Of a stretch of DNA of 64,000 nt, positions 1-11,448 are shown piece after piece (the first letter of the stretch is position 1; each line of letters begins with the position of its first letter). The DNA lies in assembly GCA_963693085.1 (NCBI GenBank), contig OY856409.1:1536673072-1536737071 (forward strand), in the 5' to 3' direction. The stretch comes from Alisma plantago-aquatica. Taxonomy: Eukaryota > Streptophyta > Magnoliopsida > Alismatales > Alismataceae. Made by a program: the position numbers and the translations under genes. The notes beneath the pieces are model-generated. The model worked only from the letters and a program-made list of their open reading frames with translations, searched no databases and was not told the origin of the DNA.

Positions 1-162
1 CCAAACCCGGCCCGAAACCCATCATTCTTATATGGGTCAGGTACGGGATGACATTTTTCAATTTTATCTGGGCCCAAACCCGGCCTGCAACTGGCTTTAA
101 AATGTGGGTTTGGGTTTGGGACATGCAAAACCCAGTATAACTCGGCCCGATGCTCATCCCTA
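1..162. mobile_element. Terminal part of a small hAT-type nonautonomous element
   Basis: Read on the minus strand, the right edge begins TAGGGATGAGCATCGGGCC and runs into alternating 'gggtttgggtttggg' and 'cccggcc' tracts. This is the style of terminus seen in plant hAT MITEs. The edge falls abruptly against an open hAT transposase reading frame, so this element appears to have inserted into it. The bases next to the edge (163-170, cacacaca) could be one copy of an 8-bp target duplication, but the other copy is outside the window. The left part of the element is not visible. It has no coding capacity. Confidence 0.55.
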
Positions 163-170
163 CACACACA

Positions 171-2170
171 CAATATATTTTTCATGTAAAACTATCTTTT
201 CAGCAAGTTCCCATATACCTTTGATTCTAGAAAACCGTTCATTAAATTACATATCCATAATAAATATTTCAAGTTAATTTTCAAGATTTACCATTTGTAT
301 AGAAGAAAAGTCTTTGGGATAAAATTGAGCCATTCCTATTAGTTTGTCTTCCCTAAATACTTTTAAAATATCACCTAGATTCATACATACCACACAAAGT
401 AAGAAGTTTGTGTTTACTTCAGTAAATCTATTATTTAATTCTTGAAGTTGTATATCTATCACTCAGTAAAATAAGTTAACTTGAAAATGATGTAGAAATG
501 TCAAACCATCTATTTTATGACGTGGTCTACCTTTAACAACCCATAAGTCCTCCATGTTAGGGATAGAATGTGATTTTTATTGTAGAAGAATGGGATTTAT
601 GAAAAAAGGGAATCTCATCCATTTTTATGCATTTTCTGTAGTCGTCTCCTAAAAACATCAACTAAGTTCATGGCATTAATGATATCTTGATCTCTCTATT
701 GAAAATCTAGTGAAACTTCATTAGTAATGTCAAAAATATCTCTTATCAAATGAATTGTAAATATGAAATCAAAAGTTTGTAGAGAATCCATTAATGATGA
801 AGCTTCTGCCCTCTGTTGTGATGAAGATCCATCTTCTGATATTATTACCAATACATCAACCACAACTGAAAACATTACAATTATGCTTATAAGAGTTTTA
901 TAGTGAGAACTCCATCATGTATCACCTGCACACCTTAGACTTGTTTCTTGATTTAATCCTCTTCTACTAATAATTTCTCCTTCAGTAAGTGCATTCTTAA
1001 CTGTAAGAATTTGTAATTCACGAAGTTGATCATGATGCTTGCATGAGGAACCAATTGAGTTGACCAAATAACTGACTATTAAAAAGAGTGAAGCAACTTG
1101 TGGATGATTTTTTACTACAACACCTAGTGAGAATTGAAGTTTATATGCAAAACATTGAACATAATAAGTAGAATTATTTTCTTTCAACATAAGACTCTTA
1201 AGTCCATTCAACTCTCCCCTCATGTTGCTTGCACCATCGAAACCTTAACCTCTCAATTGATATATGCCTAAGTTTTGCATGGAGAAAACCCCATCAATTG
1301 CCTTCTTTGATGATAAAGACGTGGTATCCAACACACGAATAAGCCCTAAAAATCTTTCAACCACATGACCTTTTCCATTAAAAAATCTCAAAACAATTGC
1401 CATTTGTTCTTTGTTAGAAATGTCTCAAGTTTCATCAACAAGGATGCTATAGTTTTCATCTGCTATCTGTTGCAATATTAGTTTAGTTGTTTTAATTTCA
1501 ATTCATTTACTATATCAATTTGTATATCATGTGCTATAAACTTTAATTCTCAGGAGCATTATCTAAAATAAGACCTTTGTCTTCATCATTATGTTCAGCT
1601 AGAAATTGCAACAATTGTAAGAAATTTCCTTTATTTTTTTGATTCATTGGACTCATCGTGCCCTCTAAATGCTAAACCTTGTCGTAGCAAAAATCTAACA
1701 CAAGCAAGTGATGCATTTAACCATGTATCATAAGTACTTTCTGCAGCCTTAGATTGTCTTTGAAGAACATTTTGAATACTTTGTATTTGCTTCATTAGAT
1801 CCTCATATTTTTTAGAGCTTGGTTATAAGAACTATTGGGATCACCTATATGACTTTGAAGAGAATCTTTCTTTTTCCAATTTGTGAACCCTTTAGATGTA
1901 AAAACATCTCTTCCTCCTTGTCCCTCTCCCTCCGGTATAACAAGATAACAACACAAGAAATATGCAACATCTTGAGAAATACTACATTCTATCCATGTTG
2001 GGAATTCACAAAACCATACTTTGTTAAACCTTCTTAATTTATTGCCAATCATTTTCTGAGGAAATTTATATTTATCTGGTTGACATGGCCCATTTTGTTA
2101 ATAACATTGCTGAATTTCATCTCTTTTGTTTACCGGGTATTCGTATATGTTAGGTCACAACCTGGAATCT
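171..2170 (-). pseudogene. hAT transposase, TTF/ZMYM1-like, broken
   Basis: This is a decayed transposase of the plant 'zinc finger MYM-type protein 1-like' hAT family. The N-terminal TTF-type zinc-finger region lies at about 2,150-1,795, with recognisable stretches such as WIECSISQDVAYFLCCYL and SHIGDPNSSYNQ. A stop interrupts it near 2,090. The DUF4371/RNase H-like catalytic part follows at about 1,450-915, with DISNKEQMAIVLRFFNGKGH, FDGASNMRGELNGLK and an RGLNQET stretch, and has internal stops and frame changes. The C-terminal part (about 470-171) contains DIQLQELNNRFTEVN and YPKDF. The usual hAT C-terminal dimerisation segment is cut off at 162 by another element. Family members are nuclear cut-and-paste transposases; this copy cannot make a protein. 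Recognition is from family sequence memory, not a search. Confidence 0.85.
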
Positions 2171-3009
2171 GGCTCAATTTCTTCCAAGTTATATTGAACT
2201 CTACTTCATTTTCCTTGCAAGTCTATAAAATCTCCAAAATTATTCGCGCACATATTTTTTTAGCATTACAAGCACGTGTTTCTGGTAAAGAAGTAGATGT
2301 AGACTCTTGTGTTAGTATTGTATGGTAATATATCTTCATATCTGGTAAAAATATATTGATATTATGTTGTATGTATTTATGCAATCATAAAATTTTTATA
2401 ATACTGGTAAAAAGGTGGCCAATTCAACAATATGTGCAGATGAAAATAGAATATTATTGTATGAAGGAATAAATTTATATATATCACTCAACAAATTAAA
2501 CATATTAATTTTTCTATTAGAGACGGTAAAGAATTTACCACAATGACAAAGACGAAGTTAATTTCTACACTAAAAATGAGAGATGACTCTGTTGTCGGGC
2601 AATGGTTGTAAGTAGAAATTGATTTCTCAAGTCTCGGCTGACAAACAAGAGTGACGAGACACACGACAGGCTGCAATAACAAACACCAAATTGATTTTCA
2701 GATGAAAAGTGAGCAATGTTCGTAGTGTTAGACTGTCCGCCTGTTCGGAGGAGATCAACACCACACATACGATGGCTGAATGAACAACCTGAAATTTAGA
2801 ACTTGCAACAATTTTGGGTGTTATACAACCACTGGTGTAGAGACGCTCACCTCGAAGAAGAATGAGGGAGCGTGGGGTCCCATGTGGGGACGTTGAACAC
2901 ACATGGAGGTGCTTAAGGCCATATTACACCATAGGAGTGCGGAGGAGCACCATCGGCTGACACAAGCCGCAAGCGGTTGCACAACACCCAGAATCTGCCA
3001 TCGCCTCTT
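2171..3009. other. No gene seen; probable 5' flank of the hAT relic
   Basis: There is no convincing coding region. Several overlapping minus-strand ORFs of 60-90 codons lie at 2,488-2,902 in different frames, but none resembles a known family. Two segments near 2,540-2,600 and 2,685-2,730 look weakly alike, suggesting an old local duplication. The stretch could be the 5' untranslated part of the adjacent hAT element or unrelated sequence. Confidence 0.3.
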
Positions 3010-3017
3010 CCTGTACT

Positions 3018-3321
3018 CAGTGGCTGGTCCAAAAATTTGTATTAGGGGGCGAAAATCAATGTAATGTAAATATAGTTTGGTTTTACAATATGGGGGACTG
3101 AGTAAACACTTTTTTTGTCATTGCAAATGGAACCCATACAACTCACTTTTTCAAGCAACACATATAGCATCCAACAAAGTACTTTCTTTATCCAAAACTA
3201 AACCGTCATTGTATTTATATGTATTATTATACCTTCTTTAATACAAAAATGTGTATTTGACATTATTTTGAGGGGAGAGAGGGGGGGCTTCAGCCCCCAC
3301 AGCCCCCCAATTACGCCCCTA
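3018..3321. mobile_element. 304-bp hAT-like MITE with 8-bp target duplication
   Basis: The element is bounded by perfect 8-bp direct repeats CCTGTACT at 3,010-3,017 and 3,322-3,329, the target-duplication length of hAT transposons. The left end starts CAGTGGCTGGTCC and the right end, read inward on the minus strand, starts TAGGGGCGTAATTGGGG, giving short imperfect inverted termini of the CAGNGGC type. The right end is followed inward by a G/C-skewed tract (ggggggctgtgggggctgaa on the minus strand). No coding capacity is present. CAGTGGCGG-like ends are typical of plant hAT families, so a related autonomous element could have mobilised it. Confidence 0.8.
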
Positions 3322-4039
3322 CCTGTACTAGGACATAGGAGGGGGTTAAACCAAGGCCCGGGTGGTGGCATCGGTGTGCTCATGTAGACGTCCTACTTGG
3401 TTCTAGCACATAACATTACATCTCGCTGAAATAGTTTCTCCAGCGACAAAAGCAAATACAACATTGTGAGACAACAAGATCATTCTAGGTGAGGGGTCAA
3501 CAAATAACTACCATCACAATTGAGATTACACCAGGGAGAGTTAGCGACACCTAGCTTAATTCACTAGAATCAAGGGGACCTTACCATAGGCTAGGGTCTC
3601 AAGATGAGTTAAACTTAGGCTCACCATGGTCATCTAGGTGTGTGGTTGATTTTTTTTGGGTTGATTCTGGGAGATTTGGGGTTTCCTCCAACCAAGGAAA
3701 CAAGATTACATGTGACCATAGCTTAGATGTTCAAGAGGGGAAGGAGGCATAGGAAATTGAATCCTTGGAGTAGATTGAGGGATAGAGGTTGCTAGTGGAG
3801 AATTTCCTATATAATGGGTAACTTCATTATTTGGAACTAGAGGGGAGTAGAAAATGAAAGTACAGAAGATAGGCTAGTCCATTAAAAAAACAATACATGC
3901 TTTTCTAGAAGGATTTTATAAGCTTTTGTAGGCCGCACCAAAGCAAATGAATGGCTAGTAATATTAGGGATTCAATTGGGTAACCTTTAATGGAAAATTA
4001 GGAGGTAAGATTTAGTTTTTTCCCCCCACAAGTCTCTCG
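3322..4039 (+). other. No clear gene; possibly upstream (ORF1/leader) part of the LINE
   Basis: Continuous reading frames are absent. The position directly ahead of the LINE endonuclease remnants, on the same strand, fits a degraded ORF1 or leader, but I could not identify a zinc knuckle or RRM. The exact 5' end of the LINE, which would be variable after 5' truncation, cannot be placed. Confidence 0.3.
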
Positions 4040-7010
4040 CCGATAGTAGTGCAATCATCAAACTAGAAAATTATGTTGAGGACCATAGTGGCATATGCAT
4101 CCTGTAATAGGCTAGAGAGTAGGCGTGTATGGGAAGACCTTCTCCTCTTACAAGGTGAAAGAGAAAACCTAGCATGGATAATCGCATGAGACTTTGATGC
4201 ATCTATGTTAGATATGAGAGGATTGGAGGCGAGAGCCCTTGCTTAAAACTGATGAGAGAATTTAACCAATGGGTAACTGTGATGGGGCTACAGGAGATAC
4301 ATACCAAGGGTTGCAAGTTTAGTTGGATTGATAACAAGAGGGTACCCCAGAAAAATGAGGTCAATTAGATAGAGGTTTTTTTAACAAGGAATGGCCTGAT
4401 AAGGTCAAGATAATTGAGGAGCACCTTAGCACTAGAGAATCAATTCATTTCCCTATCCTTTACAATATAGAGAGAGGACCGAGAATCGAGCCTCCTGCAT
4501 GGTTATAATTCCTATAAATGTGGTTAAAGCATATAGGGATAAGGGATATTATAAGGACAATTGGACAGTGGGATCCTAGGAAGATGCATCCTATAGGAAA
4601 TAAAAAAGACAACGTCGCCTTAAAAGAAAATAAAAAAGTTGGAACAAAGAGGTAGTAAGGAACAATTTTGAGAGAGTAATAGACTAGGAAAGGGTTGTCA
4701 TAACCTTATAAGAGAACTTTATTAATAGTGAGTATCTAATGATATTATTTGGTAAGATACAAGAGGAGGAGGACATGCTAGAAACTCAGGGAATTAAGTG
4801 GATCAAGGAAGGAGATAAAAACACTAAATTCTTTCACATACATGTAAAATCTAGGAAGAGGAGATAAATCATAACTAAGATAAGGAGGGAAAATGATGAA
4901 TGAATTTTTAATAGGAAAGGAAGGGAACTTGAATGAGGACATAACATATTATTCTAACTTATTCAAAATGGAACCAATTGAGAATGAAGATAGATACTTG
5001 AGTCTAATAGAAAGATTGGTAGGGCTGGAAGATAATAATAGTCTTCTTTGACTAACAACTAAAGAGGAAGTAATGGCTATAGTTATGTCCATGGATAGTG
5101 ATTGTGCATTGGGGCCACAAGGCTTCACCATGCCTTTCTATGAGTTTGCATGGGACATCATCAAATCTGACTTCGTTTCCTGTAGGGAAGATCAATATAT
5201 AGGGATCTTAGATGCATTCGTATAGTCCTTATACCAAACATGGAAGAACCTTCAATGATGAGTGACTTTAGACCTAGAAGTGTAGGAAATGTTTTTCTTA
5301 GGATTTCTCCAAATTATTTATAGCAAGTGTAGCACCTCTCATTCCTTCCCCAATCACAAAAGAGTAGATGACCTTTGTTAAAGACTATAATATAGGTGTT
5401 AACATTAGATTACCTCAGGCATGATTGAAATAATGGAGAACTGAGGGGAGAGAATGTGGCCTTTGAAGTACATATGACAAAGGCCTTGACAAGTTGGATT
5501 GGGTATTTGGGGAAGATGCTACATTACATGGGGTTCTCAATTGTGGTCATTGAGTGTATAATGGTCTTGGTTAGAGGGGCCTAGTTTTCCATATCCATTA
5601 ATAGTAGGCAAGGGTTTCTTTCTAGATTTGTTGAGACCTTAGGAAAGGAGATATTATGTCATATATTCTTTTCATCCTCACAAGAAGTCCTTAATAATCA
5701 CTTTCAAAGGAACTTGCACTTATGAAGAACTAGGAGGTTTATTACTAGAGAACCTGGTTTGGCTCCATCATACCTCATGTTTGTACATGGTTTGATTTTT
5801 TTTTCATTTAGCCTGGGAGGGGACATGATGGAAGGCACCATAAGTATGATATTAGATTACAAAAGATACTCAATGCAAAAGATAATCATAGGGAGCATGA
5901 CCTAGGAGGGCTCTAAGCTCGACTTGGGGTGTGAAGGTATTTTGGAGCCCATCCAATAGTTAGGAGTACCTCTTATTCCCAGTAGGATTCTAACCAAGAA
6001 CTATCATAATCAAGTAGATGAGATCGGTGGAAGGATCACATCTTGTGATGGAAAACTAATCTTATTCACAGGTAGACTCACATTGGTTAAGTTTGTCATT
6101 TCAACAATACCATTACACAATTTAATTGTCTATTTTGTTCCATTGTCCAGGCTTAAAGAGTTGGAGAGAAAGATGGAAAATTTCCTCTGGTTGTCCAAGA
6201 AAGATGAGATGAGGAAGCACTAGGTGATTTGGGAGAAGATAACCAAACTGGTTGAGGATAGCGGGCTAGGTGTTTCCCTTCTTAGAGATAGACTCAAAAT
6301 GCTTCTCATGAAAGTAGCATGGAATGTGTTGGTAGGTTAATATAGGTGGGATGACTTTTATAGAGGGAAATATGGAAGAAAGGACTGAACCCATACAGTG
6401 AACCATTTGTGGTTGCTTAAATGCAATAGGTGGACAACGATATACTAGAAAATGGTATGGAGTGTTCTTCAAATTTCTTGGCCAATGCTAGATGGGAGGT
6501 AGGGAGGGGAGACCTTCCCTTCTAGACTGCATACTGGTGTGATGATCACATTGCACATTGGATCAAGGAGTGAGTAATAATTGACTCAAATCTCAAGATA
6601 CATATCCTCATAGTAGCAAACAATAGGTGGAACTTAGATATGCTAATCAACTTGGTTATAAGTAAGGGAGTTGAGAAAGTAGAGGAATTTGGTCTAGAGG
6701 CATCAGAGGGATAGGATGTTCTGATCTGCTACCCTTGATTGATGGTGTTTCACCATCCATTCCACATACAGTATCCTAGCCTCATCTAGATTAGGGAGCC
6801 TGGGTATCTTCTCTTTGGCACATCATTGGGTATGGCACAATGCGTAACCATAAAATATATCATCCTTTGTATGGAAACTTTTGCAATGGGAAATGTCAAA
6901 GGATTGTATATTAGAGAATGTAAGATACATATCTTCATGCAATGAATATTGTTTAATGACCACCTCCCCCTATTAACCCCAATTAAGGTGGACCGAGAGG
7001 GCAATGTCCA
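4040..7010 (+). pseudogene. L1-type LINE: endonuclease, reverse transcriptase, zf-RVT, broken
   Basis: Plus-strand frames, interrupted by many stops and shifts, follow the plant LINE order. Around 4,240-4,480 is the end of the apurinic endonuclease domain (LREFNQWVTVMGLQEI-like, KGCKFSWIDNKR). Around 5,080-5,280 the RT begins (ALGPQGFTMPFYEFAWDI). At about 5,755-5,800 the RT active-site region reads SYLMFVHG, where functional copies have FADD, so both catalytic aspartates are gone. The stretch 5,945-6,340 carries the well-conserved LGVPLIPSRI, GGRITSCDGKL, FTGRLTLVKFVISTIPLHN and RLKELERKMENFLW blocks. A zf-RVT-like stretch (VWKLLQWEMSKDC) follows near 6,870. No poly(A) tail or target duplication was seen. 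Identification by domain order is firm; the outer boundaries are approximate. Confidence 0.85.
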
Positions 7011-8065
7011 TTATCATATATATACAAGATCAAGGTTTAATAAGTGACCAATAACAATTAAAATTTTCATTGAATGGAAAAGAGTTTGGTATCAGTATGA
7101 GGATAACATATCATCAAGGGAGTCACATGGAATACGAAATTATTGTTTGCAACATGAAATAATCTAACTATGTAAATCCTCTGTATTAACTTTAGATATT
7201 TTCTTTTGGTGTCTACTTCTCTGATTTTCCACCTTCCATCATTATTTGTAGTTTAACCTAAAATGATGTGAAACAAAACACAATTAATATGTCGAGATAT
7301 ATTGAGTATATGTTGGAACAAAATATTCACATGTAAGTGTAACATCATAACCAACCAAAGCAACAAATATCATTAAAAATGAACATTTATTTTCTTTCTA
7401 ACTTCTCAACCCTTAATCACTTAACCTCTATTGTATACTCCCTCATTGGAGTACTCTTTATGGGTACCCTATCACTAGGGTTTCATTCCTACAATGGACT
7501 TCTCATTACCTTCCCATTCCTGGGCTTGGTTTATTATGGCCAACCTTTCCCAGCTTGGCCTAATAATGACCATCCTATCCCGTCTTGGTCTAATAGTGAA
7601 CTTCCTGTCCTGGTTTGATCACCCATCATCATAACGACTTTCATACATCCTACATGTATCATCAATCCACAAAAGATAATATAGTTGATCCAGGTATATT
7701 AATATGATGTGATTTCATAGTGACTTTATAGATTTTTGGAAACTAAATAAACAATCAATAGTTTCATTGCAATCCATTTGGTAAAAAACTTTGTAAATCA
7801 AGGAAGTTGATAAGGCAAGTAGTCTTAGGCGTAACCACATACCTTTGTTAGAGATGACTTAAAGTTCAAGTAAATAAGAGCAGTTGTAATCCAACAAAGA
7901 AATCATCCTTAAATTAATGGATAACACCCAAGTATTACTATTTTGTTCATAAACTAAACATTAAGACGACTTGGGTTCCAAGTTAGGGTTTGGGGGCCAA
8001 GTTAGGGTTCCATTAGGGTTAGGCTTCCCAAACCCTAATTACCATATTTTAATTTTTTAGCTCAG
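7011..8065. other. Intergenic stretch, no gene seen
   Basis: AT-rich DNA with no recognisable coding. It holds a short tandem repeat (about 7,509-7,622) and, at 7,980-8,030, a few TAGGGTT words that resemble plant telomere repeats but are neither regular nor tandem. It ends at the target site of the G1 retrotransposon. Confidence 0.5.
7509..7622. repeat. Short minisatellite, about 30-33 bp unit, 3-4 copies
   Basis: Successive versions of 'ttcc..t.ttggtctaata.tg.cc' recur, for example at about 7,520-7,550, 7,550-7,582 and 7,582-7,612. The copies differ at several sites, so the array is old. A plus-strand ORF of 79 codons crosses it but looks like a by-product of the repeat. Confidence 0.5.
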
Positions 8066-8070
8066 AAAAC
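8066..8070. repeat. Target-site duplication of element G1 (AAAAC)
   Basis: AAAAC directly precedes the TGTGACACCC edge of the left LTR, and the same five bases follow the TTACA edge of the right LTR at 22,189-22,193. A matching 5-bp duplication is what Ty3/gypsy integrase leaves. It shows that the 14.1-kb block between the copies is one insertion. Confidence 0.9.
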
Positions 8071-8552
8071 TGTGACACCCAGTCACACTAAAACAAGATT
8101 ACTCAAAATGAAACACATGATCAACTACTAAAAAATCTTATTACCAAAAAAGAGGGTAAATTAAAACCGATTTATACATTACCATTAGGTTTTTAAATGT
8201 TTACATAAAGCTCCAACAACCTGCATTAATAAATATAATATTAGGTATTTACATATCTGTCTAGTGGCTAAGGCCACAACCTATATACACAAGATAATGT
8301 TTCACATGTACAAGCCACATACAAACATAGGCAATTGCAAAAAACATGTGTCGATATACATATCATCTATGAAACATCCCATACCTGGATCTAAGAGTAC
8401 ATGGATGACTCTTGGACTCTACAAACTACTATCCAACCTTCTACTTCTACTACTCTTCAAGCTATTCTCCTTCAACACCACAATCCTGACCACACTGCTG
8501 ATGAGCGCCTAAAAGGATGTGGCGAACCATGAGGTGAAACCCATGTCCCTGT

Positions 8553-8568
8553 GAGAGATATAACTCTC
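8553..8568 (-). promoter_or_regulatory. Conserved hairpin motif in the G1 3' LTR
   Basis: GAGAGATATAACTCTC, a 5-bp-arm inverted repeat, lies 482 bp from the LTR 3' edge. The same motif sits in six other LTRs in this window, always preceded on the plus strand by a 'ggtgagac...tgtccca'-like segment. The function is not known; an RNA structure in the retrotransposon leader is one possibility. Confidence 0.6.
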
Positions 8569-10019
8569 AACCAATGGTTATTGGTTACAATAGGTATCAT
8601 TATGAAAAAGGATAAGAAGATTAAACTAACTATGTAGGTTAAGCATATTAAACATACTAAGACAATCAATTAGATAGGCATAGCAATGGATAAAGCAAGG
8701 AATTAGATGAATGATCATGTAAGACTATCATCTACTAAACAATTAATTTCTCTTACCACATTGTGTAACAACTAAACAATATAAGAAACAAGGCAAGGGT
8801 TAACATCTGATGTGAAGCATGTTTAACCATAAGTAGGTATACTACAAGGCTATATTACATCTTTTATTAAGCCATGAGGAGTTGAGGTATACCACTCAAC
8901 TCCAACGGACAACTCCTAAGTCAAAATTAGTGCCATACAAGATCTAGGAAAGTCAAAATCCAAAGATCTCATTCACCCTTGATTAGTACAAGTCTACCGT
9001 AGTGACACATAAGGTCAATCTACAAAACAACCTAGTCCACCCTCAGTATATAGGTCACAGAATTAGTGAACAACCTAGTCCGTTCTTATAAAGATCATGG
9101 TAAGAGTGAAACTAGGGTATACAAAACCCAAATGTCCAAGGTACAACAACATGTGTCCTCAATCACCTGTCATATACTGAATCATAATCATCCGAGATAT
9201 GACCTCACCATTCCCGTGCCAAGGTATGACCACAACCATCCTTGTGAATATGCATATACTCAACAATATACGACTCCAAGCTTACACTAAAGGAGAACTT
9301 GTTTTACCATCCTACAAGTCCTGACACTGAAATGGATCTATGGCACTGGGCACTACATGATTAGGGTTTCACTTGATTAGTTAATGTCAACTGGGTGATT
9401 TAGGGCTGCATCAATCAAGTCAAACACAAACCCTAATATAGTTCTACAAAAATATCGGTAGATTACAACCTCAGAAGATATAAAACACATGAAGTATAAA
9501 GTTGATCAAATCATCACATGGTACCGATTCACTTCCATATGTGCAACCATATTCATCATCATACCATCAAAATGTGCAAGTACTTGTCACGTCAAATAGA
9601 GGGTAACACCTCAATTAGGGCACAAAGCCATGTCCAAGGTCATAAGAACATTCACATCATTCCATGTAAGAACATCATTATCTTTCCATGCCTCATCAAT
9701 GCTCATCATGCCATCACCATACAAGTGACATATAAGTTTGATACAAAATTACATTTAAGAGCTATGATCTTCATAAGATAGCAAGTTAGGTTTATAAGAA
9801 TAGTTGCATTAACCTTGCCAAACAACATTTTACTAATACCTCAAGTTTGTATTCACTCGAGGGCAATGTTGATACCTATTAGATCATGGGTAACTAAGCA
9901 CCAACAAATTAGGACTACTAAATCAAAACACCATTAATCATGAGTGTATAAAGTCAACCACCATCATCATAGAGTCAACACCACAAGAAAACCATGTAGG
10001 TCAGGAAATTTCATCGTCT

Positions 10020-10480
10020 TCTTAGGTTAAGGATGTCATCAACCGCTGAAAAGTAAGGTGGTTTATGACCACCGCAGACCAAAAAAGTTGTCGACCACTG
10101 AAACTAGGGTTAGAGACACAAGTGACCAACATAAATCATGGCCTTCATCAACCACTGAAGATTTATAAGGTCATCCATCAACCACTGACAACTTCAATGA
10201 CCACTTAAGGTTAAACCACACTAGAGACTGATGAGAAACATAAAGATTTGGAGACTACTTAGGGTCCAACATCTTGTCGACCGCTGAAGGCCCAATACTT
10301 AGCAACCATAACACATCAAGGTGTCATCGACCATACAAAAAAAAAATCTTGGTGACTATCATACAAGTATAAAGTTTAGTGACCACATACATCAAACCGT
10401 GGGAATCCATCAAGAGAGAGAGTGAAATACATGGCGATCATGGAGAGACTAAAATATTATCGACTGCATGAATCTAAATA
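10020..10480. repeat. Iterated 'cgaccactgaa' words in the G1 LTR
   Basis: Short degenerate repeats of the form (a/t)c(a/g)acc(a/g)ctgaa recur irregularly, for example at about 10,031, 10,090, 10,151, 10,180 and 10,275, along with related 'gaccac' words. A copy of the same tract occurs near 12,380-12,830 in the second duplicated unit. The right LTR lacks this tract but keeps related words near 21,600-21,720. Confidence 0.55.
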
Positions 10481-11302
10481 GGTTGGTCAACATAGAAATC
10501 ATACCATTAGATTATGAGCAAGGTAGAATTGGTTCAAGGCACACTAGGAAAAGCCAATATTTGCCACTCAAAGGATAACCTCAAAAATCCAAGAACAAAA
10601 CCAACAATTTCTACATGCATGCAAGAACAAAAAAAATTCCATCACCAAGATAGATTCTTTTACAAGGGATTAGGATTCATCCTAAAAGATGTACTAGTCA
10701 AGAATCATCATGTAAACATAAATCATAGATACAAGATACTATAGTCCTATTTGCAACAAAGTTTTAGGGTAAAATTAAGCGCATGAAAAAAAATAAGCAA
10801 TAATTGTGGAGAAAGTTATATAAATTGCCTCAGAGATAATGTAGAAACTCCAAATGGCAAGGTAGCTTGAAGGAAAGGGGAAACAAACCCTACATTGAGC
10901 ACTTCTCATGGCCAAGCTTGCTCCACCACCAAGAACGAAGCAAACCCTAGGTCAAGGAAGTAAGAAAGAGATGTAATTCAATATCTAACTCAAACACTAC
11001 CATGGAAAACCATGGGTTTGGCCTAGAAGAGAAAGAAGAGGGGAAGAACAATAAGTAAAATGTAGATAAAGATGGTGATCTCACTGACAAAGACCAAGAA
11101 GAAGAGAAAGATAGCACCAAAAAATCACAAGAAGGTTAGCTCCAAACCCTAGTTCAACATGGAAGGTAGATCAACCCACTTAATTCAACCTTGAACTCCT
11201 CCTTCGCCACCAAGAAATATAGGACGAGCTCCATGAGAAATCAAGGAAGAAAAGAGAGTAATCTAGGGGTGTAAAGATATTATTTGCATGCAAGGAGAGG
11301 GG

Positions 11303-11310
11303 TTTATATA
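11303..11310 (-). promoter_or_regulatory. TATA-like box in the first duplicated unit of the G1 3' LTR
   Basis: On the minus strand this reads TATATAAA, following a run of short purine/pyrimidine tracts and followed by 'cccctctccttgcatgcaa'. The same context is present at 13,657 and in the 5' LTR at 21,459. This supports it as the retrotransposon core promoter rather than a chance AT run. Confidence 0.55.
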
Positions 11311-11448
11311 ATAGAGGGTTGGAGAGAGAGGAAGGGGGTTAGGTGACATGATAAATATGCCATGTATCCAAGAGATCTCATCCATGCAAGAACCTCACTC
11401 ATCCATGCAACTAGGGTGGCCCCACCAAGAAAAACCATCGAACTACTT

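Larger units (their letters stand above)
9099..11448. repeat. First copy of a 2.35-kb tandem duplication in the G1 3' LTR
   Basis: The unit begins 'ggtaagagtgaaactaggg' and ends '...aaccatcgaactactt'. The next copy starts directly at 11,449 with the same bases. The two copies differ by only a small number of substitutions and 1-4 base indels, far fewer than separate the two LTRs, so the duplication is younger than the insertion. The unit includes a TATA-like promoter region (11,303). Confidence 0.9.

Noticed and set aside
7379..7618. 79-codon plus ORF with a hydrophobic start, possible small membrane protein
   Set aside because: Its second half is the translated 30-33-bp minisatellite; no promoter, no homologue recognised and no neighbouring gene context.
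7980..8030. TAGGGTT words resembling telomeric sequence
   Set aside because: Only a few irregular words separated by unrelated bases; no tandem TTTAGGG array.
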